From NCBI RefSeq assembly GCF_000734965.1, contig NZ_JMTB01000059.1, forward strand, positions 1-64,000: a stretch of DNA of 64,000 nt. Direction: 5' to 3'. The notes below the pieces were generated by a model, which ran no database searches, had not been told where the DNA came from, and was given only the letters and a program-made list of their open reading frames with translations. A program made the position numbers and the translations under genes. The DNA comes from Trabulsiella guamensis ATCC 49490. GTDB taxonomy: Bacteria; Pseudomonadota; Gammaproteobacteria; Enterobacterales; Enterobacteriaceae. Positions 37,740 through 46,206 of the stretch are shown one piece after another. Numbering within the stretch: position 1 is the stretch's first letter; each line of letters begins with the position of its first letter.

Positions 37740-38689
37740 GCTTTATTCTCCTGAGCCACCTGCCGCGCCTGCCGTTTTGCCACCCACGAGGTGAGAATGG
37801 GTGTCAGGATCGCAGTGGTGATCACCGATGCGGCAACCAGCGGCGCAGCGGCGGCGGCGACTTGCGCCAGTGAAGGGTCTGCCTGCGCAATTGCCAGTGG
37901 CGTCGCGACGGCATTACCCGCCGTACTGGACGCGGCGGCGCCGGCAATGCCACTGCCACCAACCAGCCGGTCTGCGCGGATATTGAAGAAACCGCCAACG
38001 AAAGTGGTCAGCACGCCAAGCAGGATGCCCGCCAGACCGCCTTGCAACAGCATCTCCAGGTTAATGCCAGCGCCCAGTGCAAAGGCAAAGAAGGGAATCA
38101 GCAACGGACCACCTTTGGTCAGGAAGTCGCGCATGTTATGATCGAGGTTACCGAGGATCATCCCCACCACCAGCGGGACCAGCACCGCCACCAACGCCAT
38201 GATCGGAATATTTGCCATTCCCGCCGCGCCCAGGGCGATCATTGTAAAGAACGGACCGTCATTAAGAGACAGAACGGAGATCGCACCGACATCACGTTCG
38301 TTGCCGAACTCGCCCACCAGCGCCGCATACAGCCCGCCATTCGAATTGCTCATTGCCGCAATAATCGCCAGGCCGCTTAAGCCAAAGATCCCTTCCGTAC
38401 CAAATAGTTGCTCAACGCCAAGACCGATCGCAATGGCGATCAACAGTTTTGTCAGGGTGATTGTACCCCCCTGCAACAATGCCTGAGGCGCGGCCTTCAC
38501 GCTGATCCCTGCGCCCATACACAGCAGAAATGCGCCAATCAGCGGGGCCGCGCCATTTTTAAACAGCGCGGTGGTAAACCCGCCTATTTCCAGTGCCTGC
38601 GGGGCAAAAGTATTGATAATGGCACCGATAACTAATGGCACGACCATCATGCCGCCGGGTACGCGTTCTATTGCCTTTTTGATGTTCAT
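37736..38689 (-). CDS. KdgT-family permease, probable sugar-acid (D-threonate) importer
   Basis: The protein (317 aa) belongs to the 2-keto-3-deoxygluconate permease (KdgT) family: about ten membrane segments, [17 protein letters not shown] at the N-terminus, [14 protein letters not shown] and [20 protein letters not shown]. Substrate is inferred from the downstream kinase and PdxA2, which point to a C4 sugar acid in place of KDG. ATG 38689 is preferred over 38731. It is the first gene of the four- or five-gene operon. Confidence 0.86.
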   Translation of the reverse strand: MNIKKAIERVPGGMMVVPLVIGAIINTFAPQALEIGGFTTALFKNGAAPLIGAFLLCMGAGISVKAAPQALLQGGTITLTKLLIAIAIGLGVEQLFGTEGIFGLSGLAIIAAMSNSNGGLYAALVGEFGNERDVGAISVLSLNDGPFFTMIALGAAGMANIPIMALVAVLVPLVVGMILGNLDHNMRDFLTKGGPLLIPFFAFALGAGINLEMLLQGGLAGILLGVLTTFVGGFFNIRADRLVGGSGIAGAAASSTAGNAVATPLAIAQADPSLAQVAAAAAPLVAASVITTAILTPILTSWVAKRQARQVAQENKA

Positions 38690-38735
38690 GGTCTTCCCGC
38701 CTGTTGTTGTGTTGTGATTAAATAAAATCATAAAG

Positions 38736-38764
38736 ATTATATTTAATCAAATTTAGTTCACAAA
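38736..38764 (-). promoter_or_regulatory. predicted promoter of the sugar-acid operon
   Basis: Perfect -10 TATAAT on the minus strand (38736-38741) with a 17-bp spacer to a poor -35 TTTGTG (38759-38764), suggesting an activated promoter. Upstream DNA is AT-rich and contains TGTGA half sites, but no full CRP match. Confidence 0.45.
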
Positions 38765-38820
38765 CGCGCCAGATCACAGTTTGCAAATGATTAATAAAAA
38801 TCAAACAATCATTTTTTAGC

Positions 38821-38847
38821 AAAAAAAAACCGGACGAAAACGTCCGG
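38821..38847 (-). terminator. intrinsic terminator of yacL
   Basis: Stem CCGGACG/CGTCCGG with an AAAA/TTTT loop followed by nine T on the minus strand, 23 bp after yacL. It insulates the sugar-acid operon promoter from yacL. Confidence 0.93.
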
Positions 38848-38869
38848 CTGCTTTGATGATGGAAATCGA

Positions 38870-39232
38870 TCAGGATTGCTGAAGAAATTCCCGGTATGCT
38901 TTCACCACCTGAAGAAAATCTTCCACGCCGCACAGCGACAAACTCTCTTCATCGTAGTAATTCATCCCTTCTTCCATTTCGTCACCGGTAAACTCCAGCT
39001 GGTTGGCACGGATCATCGCCTCTTCGCCATCCATCCAGAGCGTATACTCATGCCCCACCCGTTGCCAGGAACGTTCGCTGCCTTTCACCGCGTGCGCCGC
39101 TTGTTCCACTTCATCCAGCAGGGCGAGGTTTTCTTTCACTTCTTCATTAAACCAGTGCCCGACCACTTCGTGACCCATGGACATGCGCACTTTTACTACT
39201 CCGGTAACATCGCGCAGAAATTCGTAATCCAT
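38870..39232 (-). CDS. yacL: UPF0231 protein YacL
   Basis: YacL (120 aa) is a conserved gammaproteobacterial protein of unknown function, acidic, soluble, starting [20 protein letters not shown]. It is nearly identical to the E. coli protein and lies next to acnB as in E. coli. The D-threonate-type operon is inserted between yacL and speD relative to E. coli K-12. Confidence 0.93.
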   Translation of the reverse strand: MDYEFLRDVTGVVKVRMSMGHEVVGHWFNEEVKENLALLDEVEQAAHAVKGSERSWQRVGHEYTLWMDGEEAMIRANQLEFTGDEMEEGMNYYDEESLSLCGVEDFLQVVKAYREFLQQS

Positions 39233-39312
39233 AATGTGTTCCTCTGCAAAACCTCTGCAGTAATTATCGCAGCAGAGCAGAAGAAAAAAAGCGGTACGTG
39301 GGGAAGGTTTGA

Positions 39313-39346
39313 AAATAAAAAACCCTTCTCCAGGGAGAAGGGTTTT
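39313..39346 (-). terminator. intrinsic terminator of acnB
   Basis: A 10-bp perfect stem AACCCTTCTC/GAGAAGGGTT with a 4-base loop, followed on the minus strand by TTTTTTATTTTC, 20 bp after the acnB stop. Confidence 0.93.
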
Positions 39347-39365
39347 CGATCGGGTAAGCGAGTAC

Positions 39366-41963
39366 TTACACTGCTGTCTGGAAAATCACGCCGTCCGCTT
39401 TCTCGGTGTACTGATTAAGCTGGTCGAAGTTCAGATAGCGGTAAGTATCCACGGCAGTTTTATCTACCTGCGCCACGAAGGTCTGGTACTCTTCTGGCGT
39501 CGGCAGTTTGCCGATCAGCGCCGCAACTGCCGCCAGCTCTGCAGACGCCAGGTAAACGTTCGCACCTGTACCTAAACGGTTCGGGAAGTTACGGGTTGAG
39601 GTGGAAACCACCGTCGCACCATCTGCCACGCGCGCCTGGTTACCCATGCACAGCGAGCAGCCCGGGATTTCAATACGCGCACCGCTCTTACCGAACACAC
39701 TGTAGTAGCCCTCTTCGGTCAGTTGTGCCGCATCCATACGGGTTGGCGGTGCCACCCACAGACGGGTCGGCAGCTGGCCTTTATGGGTATCGAGCAGTTT
39801 ACCTGCTGCACGGAAGTGACCGATGTTGGTCATGCAGGAGCCGATAAACACTTCGTCGATCTTGTCGCCCTGCACGTCAGACAGCAGACGCGCATCGTCC
39901 GGGTCATTCGGCGCACACAGGATCGGCTCTTTGATATCAGCCAGATCGATCTCGATCACCGCCGCATATTCCGCATCGGCATCAGCTTCGAGCAACTGCG
40001 GATCCGCCAGCCATTTTTCCATGCCATGGACGCGACGCTCCAGCGTACGACGGTCACCGTAGCCTTCCGCGATCATCCACTTCAGCAGCACGATGTTTGA
40101 GTTCAGATACTCAATGATCGGCTCTTTGTTGAGCTTGATGGTGCAACCGGCGGCAGAACGCTCTGCCGAGGCATCCGTCAGTTCAAACGCCTGCTCGACT
40201 TTCAGATCCGGCAGACCTTCAATTTCCAGAATGCGACCAGAGAAGATGTTCTTCTTACCTTTCTTCTCAACGGTCAGCAGGCCCTGTTTGATGGCGTACA
40301 GCGGGATCGCATGCACCAGATCACGCAGGGTGATGCCCGGCTGCATTTTGCCTTTGAAGCGCACCAGAACGGATTCCGGCATATCCAGCGGCATCACGCC
40401 CGTCGCGGCAGCAAACGCCACCAGACCAGAACCAGCCGGGAAAGAGATGCCGATCGGGAAACGGGTGTGCGAGTCACCGCCCGTACCCACAGTGTCCGGG
40501 AGCAGCATGCGGTTCAGCCATGAGTGGATAACGCCGTCGCCAGGACGCAGCGAGACGCCACCACGGTTCATGATAAAGTCCGGCAGCGTGTGGTGCGTGG
40601 TCACGTCGACCGGCTTCGGATAGGCCGCGGTGTGACAGAAAGACTGCATCACCAGGTCAGACGAGAAGCCCAGGCACGCCAGGTCTTTCAGTTCATCACG
40701 GGTCATCGGACCGGTGGTATCCTGAGAGCCGACGGAGGTCATCTTCGGCTCACAATACGCGCCCGGACGAACACCGGCGACGCCGCAAGCGCGACCTACC
40801 ATTTTCTGTGCCAGCGAGAAGCCACGACTGCTCTCGGCTACATCTTTCGCTTTGCGGAATACGTCGCTGTGTGGCAGACCCAGCGCTTCACGCGCTTTGG
40901 TGGTCAGTCCCCGACCGATGATCAGCGGAATACGGCCACCGGCACGTACTTCGTCGATCAGCACGTCAGTTTTCAGTTCAAAGCTCGCCAGTAGTTCGCC
41001 AGTTTCGTGGTTACGGACTTCGCCTTTGAACGGGTAAACGTCAATCACGTCGCCCATGTTCAGGTTGCTGACATCCACTTCGATTGGCAGCGCACCGGCA
41101 TCTTCCATGGTGTTGAAGAAGATTGGCGCGATTTTCCCGCCAAGCACCAGACCGCCGCCGCGCTTGTTCGGCACATGCGGAATGTCATCACCCATAAACC
41201 ACAGCACCGAGTTAGTGGCAGATTTACGGGAAGAGCCGGTACCGACCACGTCACCGACGTAGGCCAGCGGGAAGCCTTTTTTCTGCAGTGCTTCGATTTG
41301 TTTGATGGGGCCGACGACGCCCGGCTGATCCGGCTCAATCCCTTCGCGGGCGTTTTTCAGCATCGCCAGCGCATGTAGCGGGATATCCGGACGTGACCAG
41401 GCATCTGGTGCCGGAGACAGGTCATCAGTATTCGTTTCGCCAGTGACTTTAAAGACGGTGACGGTGATTTTTTCTGCGAGCTGAGGACGGTTCAGGAACC
41501 ATTCTGCGTCAGCCCAGGATTGCATCACCTGTTTCGCGTAAACGTTACCGGCTTTGGCTTTCTCTTCTACGTCGTAGAAGTTGTCAAACATCAGCAGGGT
41601 TTGCGACAGCGCTTTGGCAGCAATCGGTGCCAGTTTTTCGTTATCCAGCGCGTCAATCAGCGGATGAATGTTATACCCGCCCTGCATGGTACCAAGCAGT
41701 TCAATCGCTTTTTCAGGGGTTACCAGCGGGGAGTGCGCTTCGCCTTTAGCGACAGCGGCAAGGAATCCAGCTTTAACGTAGGCGGCTTCATCAACGCCAG
41801 GCGGGACACGGTTGGTCAACAGGTCTAACAGGAATTCTTCTTCGCCAGCAGGCGGAGTTTTCAGCAGTTCCACCAGCGCGGCCATTTGGGTTGCATCTAA
41901 GGGTTTAGCAACAATCCCTTCGGCGGCACGCTCAGCTACGTGCTCACGGTATTCTTTTAGCAC
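39366..41963 (-). CDS. acnB: aconitate hydratase B (bifunctional, GTG start)
   Basis: AcnB (865 aa) is the main TCA-cycle aconitase and also handles 2-methylisocitrate. It has the N-terminal HEAT-like domain specific to AcnB, the swivel domain next, and the [4Fe-4S] cysteines in SCMTNIGHF and [12 protein letters not shown]. Active-site SGGDSHTR-type segment reads [11 protein letters not shown]. The start is GTG 41963 (VLKEYREH) with GAGGAG eight bases upstream, as in E. coli; the open frame extends nine codons further. Apo-AcnB binds mRNA in E. coli. Confidence 0.96.
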   Translation of the reverse strand: MLKEYREHVAERAAEGIVAKPLDATQMAALVELLKTPPAGEEEFLLDLLTNRVPPGVDEAAYVKAGFLAAVAKGEAHSPLVTPEKAIELLGTMQGGYNIHPLIDALDNEKLAPIAAKALSQTLLMFDNFYDVEEKAKAGNVYAKQVMQSWADAEWFLNRPQLAEKITVTVFKVTGETNTDDLSPAPDAWSRPDIPLHALAMLKNAREGIEPDQPGVVGPIKQIEALQKKGFPLAYVGDVVGTGSSRKSATNSVLWFMGDDIPHVPNKRGGGLVLGGKIAPIFFNTMEDAGALPIEVDVSNLNMGDVIDVYPFKGEVRNHETGELLASFELKTDVLIDEVRAGGRIPLIIGRGLTTKAREALGLPHSDVFRKAKDVAESSRGFSLAQKMVGRACGVAGVRPGAYCEPKMTSVGSQDTTGPMTRDELKDLACLGFSSDLVMQSFCHTAAYPKPVDVTTHHTLPDFIMNRGGVSLRPGDGVIHSWLNRMLLPDTVGTGGDSHTRFPIGISFPAGSGLVAFAAATGVMPLDMPESVLVRFKGKMQPGITLRDLVHAIPLYAIKQGLLTVEKKGKKNIFSGRILEIEGLPDLKVEQAFELTDASAERSAAGCTIKLNKEPIIEYLNSNIVLLKWMIAEGYGDRRTLERRVHGMEKWLADPQLLEADADAEYAAVIEIDLADIKEPILCAPNDPDDARLLSDVQGDKIDEVFIGSCMTNIGHFRAAGKLLDTHKGQLPTRLWVAPPTRMDAAQLTEEGYYSVFGKSGARIEIPGCSLCMGNQARVADGATVVSTSTRNFPNRLGTGANVYLASAELAAVAALIGKLPTPEEYQTFVAQVDKTAVDTYRYLNFDQLNQYTEKADGVIFQTAV

Positions 41964-42170
41964 GACGGTTCTCCTCGCTCTCATTGTCATGTGCGGCAGG
42001 CGATTCTCTTCACGCTCCTGTGAGACAGCAGTTTGTAGGGTAAATGCCGGATACCGCGTCGGGCAGCATAGCAGGATTTTGGCAGTGTGTTAATCCGTTT
42101 ACAAAAAAGCAACATTAAATAATTTGCTGAATCGTTGCGATGAATATATTGCAGGCCAAACGAGGTTTCT

Positions 42171-42211
42171 CAGACACAAAAAAACCGCAATGAAGCGGTT
42201 TTTTGTGTCTG
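42171..42211. terminator. near-perfect bidirectional terminator
   Basis: The 41 bases form a hairpin with arms CAGACAC-A(7)-CCGC and GCGG-T(6)-GTGTCTG around loop AATGAA. The U-tracts lie inside the palindrome so it can terminate in both directions. It ends just after the stop of the small exported protein and isolates it from acnB. Confidence 0.92.
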
Positions 42212-42217
42212 AGAACA

Positions 42218-42502
42218 TTATCCCTGATGCGGCATCAATCCGGGGTGACCCACCACTGCCGGTTTGTTGCTGGAGAGCGCGGCTTCGTCGGCGCTAATGC
42301 TACCCGAATTTGCCGCCCAGACGCCTTCGTGCGTTTTAGTTATCGCCTGATGCTGCGCGTTCAAATCTTCACCCATGGCAGCGATGTGGGTACTTTCGGT
42401 GCCGCCGCTGTTGTCAGCCCATGGAATGACGGGATCCGCGGCGAATGCCAGGCCAGAAACCAACGTCGCGGTTAATGCTGCTGTAGCCAGTAACGTTTTC
42501 AT
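42218..42502 (-). CDS. small exported protein of unknown function (94 aa)
   Basis: I do not recognise this protein. A Sec signal peptide is clear (MKTLLATAALTATLVSGLAFA, residues 1-21). The mature 73 residues are polar, contain no cysteine, several histidines (STHIAAM, NAQHQAI, KTHEGVW, VVGHPGLMPHQG) and two Trp. A GAGGTG site precedes the ATG and strong terminators flank it on both sides, so it is an independent monocistronic unit. It occupies the place of yacH in E. coli K-12 and looks unlike that much longer protein. A periplasmic metal- or stress-related role is only a guess. Confidence 0.75.
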   Translation of the reverse strand: MKTLLATAALTATLVSGLAFAADPVIPWADNSGGTESTHIAAMGEDLNAQHQAITKTHEGVWAANSGSISADEAALSSNKPAVVGHPGLMPHQG

Positions 42503-42624
42503 AGTGCACCTCTAAATTAATTAGCACACTAAAAGTTTACATCGCAATTATTTAAAAAAGCGCTTCAGGTTGTACTGAGGTATTACCGGAGAAATAGTTT
42601 TTCAAACTTTCGCCGCCGGACGGA

Positions 42625-42656
42625 AAAAGAAAAAGCGGCTGAATCAGCCGCTTTTT
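42625..42656 (-). terminator. intrinsic terminator of lpd
   Basis: Stem AGCGGCTG/CAGCCGCT with a 3-base loop, then on the minus strand TTTTTCTTTTTCC, 19 bp after lpd. Confidence 0.92.
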
Positions 42657-42674
42657 GTCATCAGGACAGAAGAA

Positions 42675-44099
42675 TTATTTCTTCTTCGCTTTCGCGTTCG
42701 GCAGGTCGGTAATGCTGCCTTCAAACACTTCAGCGGCCAGACCTACAGATTCATGCAGGGTCGGGTGTGCGTGAATGGTCAGCGCGATATCTTCGGCATC
42801 GCAACCCATTTCGATCGCCAGACCGATTTCACCCAGCAGCTCGCCGCCGTTGGTACCGACAATGGCGCCACCGATCACACGGTGAGTCTCTTTGTCGAAA
42901 ATCAGTTTGGTCATACCGTCTGCGCAATCGGAAGCGATAGCACGGCCAGAAGCAGCCCACGGGAAGGTGGCGGTTTCGTAGCTGATGCCTTTCTCTTTCG
43001 CTTCTTTCTCGGTCAGACCTACCCATGCCACTTCTGGCTCGGTGTAAGCGATAGACGGGATCACTTTCGGATCGAAGTAATGTTTCTGGCCGGCGATAAC
43101 TTCAGCGGCAACATGACCTTCGTGAACGCCTTTGTGCGCCAGCATCGGCTGACCGACGATATCGCCGATAGCAAAGATGTGCGGTACGTTGGTGCGCAGC
43201 TGCTTGTCAACGCGGATGAAACCGCGATCATCAACTTCAACACCGGCTTTACCTGCGTCGAGGTTTTTACCGTTCGGCACACGGCCGATGGCTACCAGCA
43301 CCGCGTCATAACGCTGCGGTTCTGCCGGCGCTTTTTTACCTTCCATGGAAACGTAAATACCGTCTTTCTTCGCTTCAACGGCTGTCACTTTGGTTTCCAG
43401 CATCAGGTTGAATTTCTTGCTGATGCGTTTGGTAAAGACTTTAACGATGTCTTTGTCTGCCGCCGGGATCACCTGATCGAACATTTCAACCACGTCAATC
43501 TCTGAACCCAGCGCATGATACACGGTACCCATTTCCAGACCGATGATACCACCACCCATAACCAGCATACGCTTCGGTACGGATTTCAGCTCCAGGGCGT
43601 CGGTGGAATCCCAGACACGCGGGTCGTCATGCGGAATGAACGGCAGTTGAATCGGACGGGAACCCGCCGCGATGATCGCATTGTCGAAGTTGATCACGGT
43701 TTTACCGTTCTCGCCTTCCACTTCCAGGGTGTTCGCCCCGGTAAATTTACCCAGACCAGTTACCACTTTCACTTTACGACCTTTCGCCATGCCAGCCAGA
43801 CCGCCAGTCAGCTGAGTGATAACTTTTTCTTTCCAGGTACGAATCTTGTCGATATCGGTTTTCGGCTCACCGAAGACGATACCGTGTTCAGCCAGCGCTT
43901 TGGCTTCTTCGATAACTTTCGCAACGTGCAGCAGCGCTTTAGAAGGGATACAGCCGACGTTCAGACAAACACCACCGAGGGTGCTGTAGCGTTCTACGAT
44001 TACGGTTTCCAGACCTAAATCAGCGCAACGGAAGGCAGCAGAGTAGCCTGCCGGGCCTGCCCCAAGTACCACGACCTGAGTTTTGATTTCAGTACTCAT
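42675..44099 (-). CDS. lpd: dihydrolipoyl dehydrogenase (E3)
   Basis: Lpd (474 aa) reoxidises dihydrolipoamide for pyruvate and 2-oxoglutarate dehydrogenases and the glycine cleavage system. FAD site GAGPAGYSAA, redox cysteines in GGVCLNVGCIPSKALL, NAD site GGGIIGLEMG, and the C-terminal catalytic His/Glu in HAHPTLHE. ATG 44099 has the E. coli length. It has its own promoter region downstream of the aceF terminator, so it can be expressed apart from aceEF. Confidence 0.98.
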   Translation of the reverse strand: MSTEIKTQVVVLGAGPAGYSAAFRCADLGLETVIVERYSTLGGVCLNVGCIPSKALLHVAKVIEEAKALAEHGIVFGEPKTDIDKIRTWKEKVITQLTGGLAGMAKGRKVKVVTGLGKFTGANTLEVEGENGKTVINFDNAIIAAGSRPIQLPFIPHDDPRVWDSTDALELKSVPKRMLVMGGGIIGLEMGTVYHALGSEIDVVEMFDQVIPAADKDIVKVFTKRISKKFNLMLETKVTAVEAKKDGIYVSMEGKKAPAEPQRYDAVLVAIGRVPNGKNLDAGKAGVEVDDRGFIRVDKQLRTNVPHIFAIGDIVGQPMLAHKGVHEGHVAAEVIAGQKHYFDPKVIPSIAYTEPEVAWVGLTEKEAKEKGISYETATFPWAASGRAIASDCADGMTKLIFDKETHRVIGGAIVGTNGGELLGEIGLAIEMGCDAEDIALTIHAHPTLHESVGLAAEVFEGSITDLPNAKAKKK

Positions 44100-44180
44100 C
44101 ATGACCTCTTAATTGATATCCGGCGATCCCTGGTCTTCTCGCCCATCGTCCACCGGGTCGTTCTGTCCGCCCGTATTTTA

Positions 44181-44200
44181 CAAAATTGTTAACAATTTTG
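44181..44200. promoter_or_regulatory. perfect 20-bp palindrome in the lpd promoter region
   Basis: CAAAATTGTT-AACAATTTTG is a perfect dyad 82 bp upstream of lpd. It overlaps sequence resembling an ArcA box (GTTAACAAT). A minus-strand TAAAAT adjoins it at 44175-44180 and may be the -10. The binding factor is inferred, not shown. Confidence 0.5.
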
Positions 44201-44266
44201 ATACAACAAAACGGCAACGATTTATCTTTTGGCACTAATAACCCCACAGTACGCCATGAGATTACC

Positions 44267-44297
44267 AGAAAAAAGCCGGCCGTCAGGCCGGCTTTTC
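44267..44297 (-). terminator. intrinsic terminator of the pdhR-aceE-aceF transcript
   Basis: An 11-bp perfect stem AAAAGCCGGCC/GGCCGGCTTTT with a 4-base loop, then on the minus strand TTTTTTCTGG, immediately after the aceF stop. Confidence 0.93.
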
Positions 44298-44299
44298 GC

Positions 44300-46192
44300 T
44301 TACATCACCAGGCGGCGAATGTCGCTCAGCATGTTGTTGATGATGGTAATGAAGCGTGCACCATCAGCACCGTCAATCACGCGGTGGTCGAAGGACAGAG
44401 AGATTGGCATCATCAGACGCGGCACAAACTCTTTCCCATTCCACACCGGCTCCATCGCAGACTTGGACACACCGAGGATAGCCACTTCCGGCGCGTTGAC
44501 GATCGGGGCGAAGTGGGTGGTACCCAGGCCGCCGATGCTGGAGATGGTGAAGCAACCGCCCTGCATTTCACCGGCGGTCAGTTTACCATCACGCGCTTTT
44601 TTGGAGATGGTGGTCAGTTCACGGGACAGCTCAGTCACGCTCTTCTTGTTCACGTCTTTAAACACCGGAACCACCAGACCGTTTGGCGTATCAACCGCCA
44701 CACCGATGTTGATGTATTTCTTCAGCGTCAGCTTCTGACCGTCTTCGGACAGCGAGCTGTTGAAGCGCGGCATTTGCTCAAGAGCAGCTGCCACGGCTTT
44801 CATGATGAAGACCACAGGAGTGAATTTCACATCCAGCTTACGCTTCTCAGCTTCGGCATTCTGCTGTTTACGGAATGCTTCCAGATCAGTGATATCGGTT
44901 TTGTCGAAGTGAGTAACATGCGGGATCATCACCCAGTTACGGCTCAGGTTAGCACCTGAGATTTTCTGGATGCGGCCCAGTTCGACTTCTTCGATTTCAC
45001 CAAATTTGCTGAAGTCCACTTTCGGCCACGGCAGCATGCCAGGGATACCACCGCCAGTGGCAGCAGGAGCAGACTCAGCACGTTTGACCGCGTCTTTCAC
45101 ATACGCCTGAACGTCTTCGCGCAGGATGCGGCCTTTACGACCGGTACCTTTCACTTTCGCCAGGTTCACGCCGAATTCGCGCGCCAGGCGGCGGATCAGC
45201 GGCGTCGCGTGGACGTAAGCGTCGTTCTCAGCAAACTCAGATTTGCCTTCAGCCTTCGCTGCCGGTGCCGCAGCAGGTTTTGCTGCCTGTGCTGCCGGAG
45301 CCGGAGCTGCAGCCGCTTCTGCTTTGGCAGGAGCCGCCGCAGGCGCAGCGCCTTCCACTTCAAAGACCATGATCAGAGAGCCCGTGGAGACTTTGTCGCC
45401 AACGTTCACTTTGAGCTCTTTCACGGTACCCGCGAACGGGGCCGGAACTTCCATGGAGGCTTTGTCGCCTTCGACGGTGATGAGCGACTGCTCTGCGGTG
45501 ACTTTATCGCCGACTTTCACCATCACTTCGGTGACTTCAACTTCGTCGCCGCCGATATCCGGTACATTAACGTCTTTCGCACCACCAGCCGCAGCAGGTG
45601 CCGCTGCTGCCGGAGCCGCTTCCGCTTTAGCAGGAGCTGCGGCAGGCGCAGCGCCCGCCACTTCAAAGATCATGATAAGAGAACCCGTGGAGACTTTGTC
45701 GCCAGTGCTCACTTTGATCTCTTTAACCGTACCCGCGAACGGTGCCGGAACTTCCATAGACGCTTTGTCGCCTTCGACGGTGATCAGCGACTGTTCCGCG
45801 GTTACGGTGTCGCCCACTTTCACCAGGATCTCGGTAACTTCAACTTCGTCGCCGCCGATGTCCGGGACGTTAACGTCTTTTGCCGCCGCCGCAGCAGGTG
45901 CCGCCGTCGGAGCCGCTTCTTTCTTCTCTTCTGCCTTAGCAGGTGCTTCAGCAGCACCGTCAGCGGAATCGAAAATCATGATCAATTTGCCGGTCTCGGT
46001 TTTATCGCCGACAGAGACTTTGATCTCTTTCACGATGCCAGCCTGCGGAGACGGGACTTCCATAGAGGCTTTATCGCCTTCTACGGTGATCAGCGACTGC
46101 TCGGCTTCCACCTTGTCGCCCACTTTAACCAGGATCTCGGTGATTTCAACTTCATCAGCCCCGATGTCCGGTACATTGATTTCGATAGCCAT
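44300..46192 (-). CDS. aceF: dihydrolipoamide acetyltransferase (E2) of pyruvate dehydrogenase
   Basis: AceF (630 aa) forms the 24-mer core of the complex. Three lipoyl domains (about 3-74, 106-177, 207-278) carry lipoylation lysines 41, 143 and 244 in GDKASMEVP. Ala/Pro-rich linkers separate them, then the E3-binding domain ([23 protein letters not shown]) and the catalytic domain with [15 protein letters not shown]. Same length as E. coli. It follows aceE by 14 bp. Confidence 0.98.
   Translation of the reverse strand: MAIEINVPDIGADEVEITEILVKVGDKVEAEQSLITVEGDKASMEVPSPQAGIVKEIKVSVGDKTETGKLIMIFDSADGAAEAPAKAEEKKEAAPTAAPAAAAAKDVNVPDIGGDEVEVTEILVKVGDTVTAEQSLITVEGDKASMEVPAPFAGTVKEIKVSTGDKVSTGSLIMIFEVAGAAPAAAPAKAEAAPAAAAPAAAGGAKDVNVPDIGGDEVEVTEVMVKVGDKVTAEQSLITVEGDKASMEVPAPFAGTVKELKVNVGDKVSTGSLIMVFEVEGAAPAAAPAKAEAAAAPAPAAQAAKPAAAPAAKAEGKSEFAENDAYVHATPLIRRLAREFGVNLAKVKGTGRKGRILREDVQAYVKDAVKRAESAPAATGGGIPGMLPWPKVDFSKFGEIEEVELGRIQKISGANLSRNWVMIPHVTHFDKTDITDLEAFRKQQNAEAEKRKLDVKFTPVVFIMKAVAAALEQMPRFNSSLSEDGQKLTLKKYINIGVAVDTPNGLVVPVFKDVNKKSVTELSRELTTISKKARDGKLTAGEMQGGCFTISSIGGLGTTHFAPIVNAPEVAILGVSKSAMEPVWNGKEFVPRLMMPISLSFDHRVIDGADGARFITIINNMLSDIRRLVM
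45359..46186 (-). repeat. three tandem lipoyl-domain repeats in aceF
   Basis: Three copies of about 215 bp lie about 300 bp apart, encoding near-identical lipoyl domains. Copies 2 and 3 ([24 protein letters not shown]) are much closer to each other than to copy 1, which suggests recent duplication or gene conversion. Recombination between them can change copy number. Confidence 0.9.
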
Positions 46193-46206
46193 TATTCTTT
46201 TACCTC

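Noticed and set aside
38690-38820. CRP operator in the sugar-acid operon promoter
   Set aside because: Isolated TGTGA half sites are seen, but none has a TCACA partner at 6-bp spacing.
42171-42211. Attachment site or mobile-element end
   Set aside because: The symmetrical sequence is fully explained as a bidirectional intrinsic terminator; no integrase or direct repeat is near.
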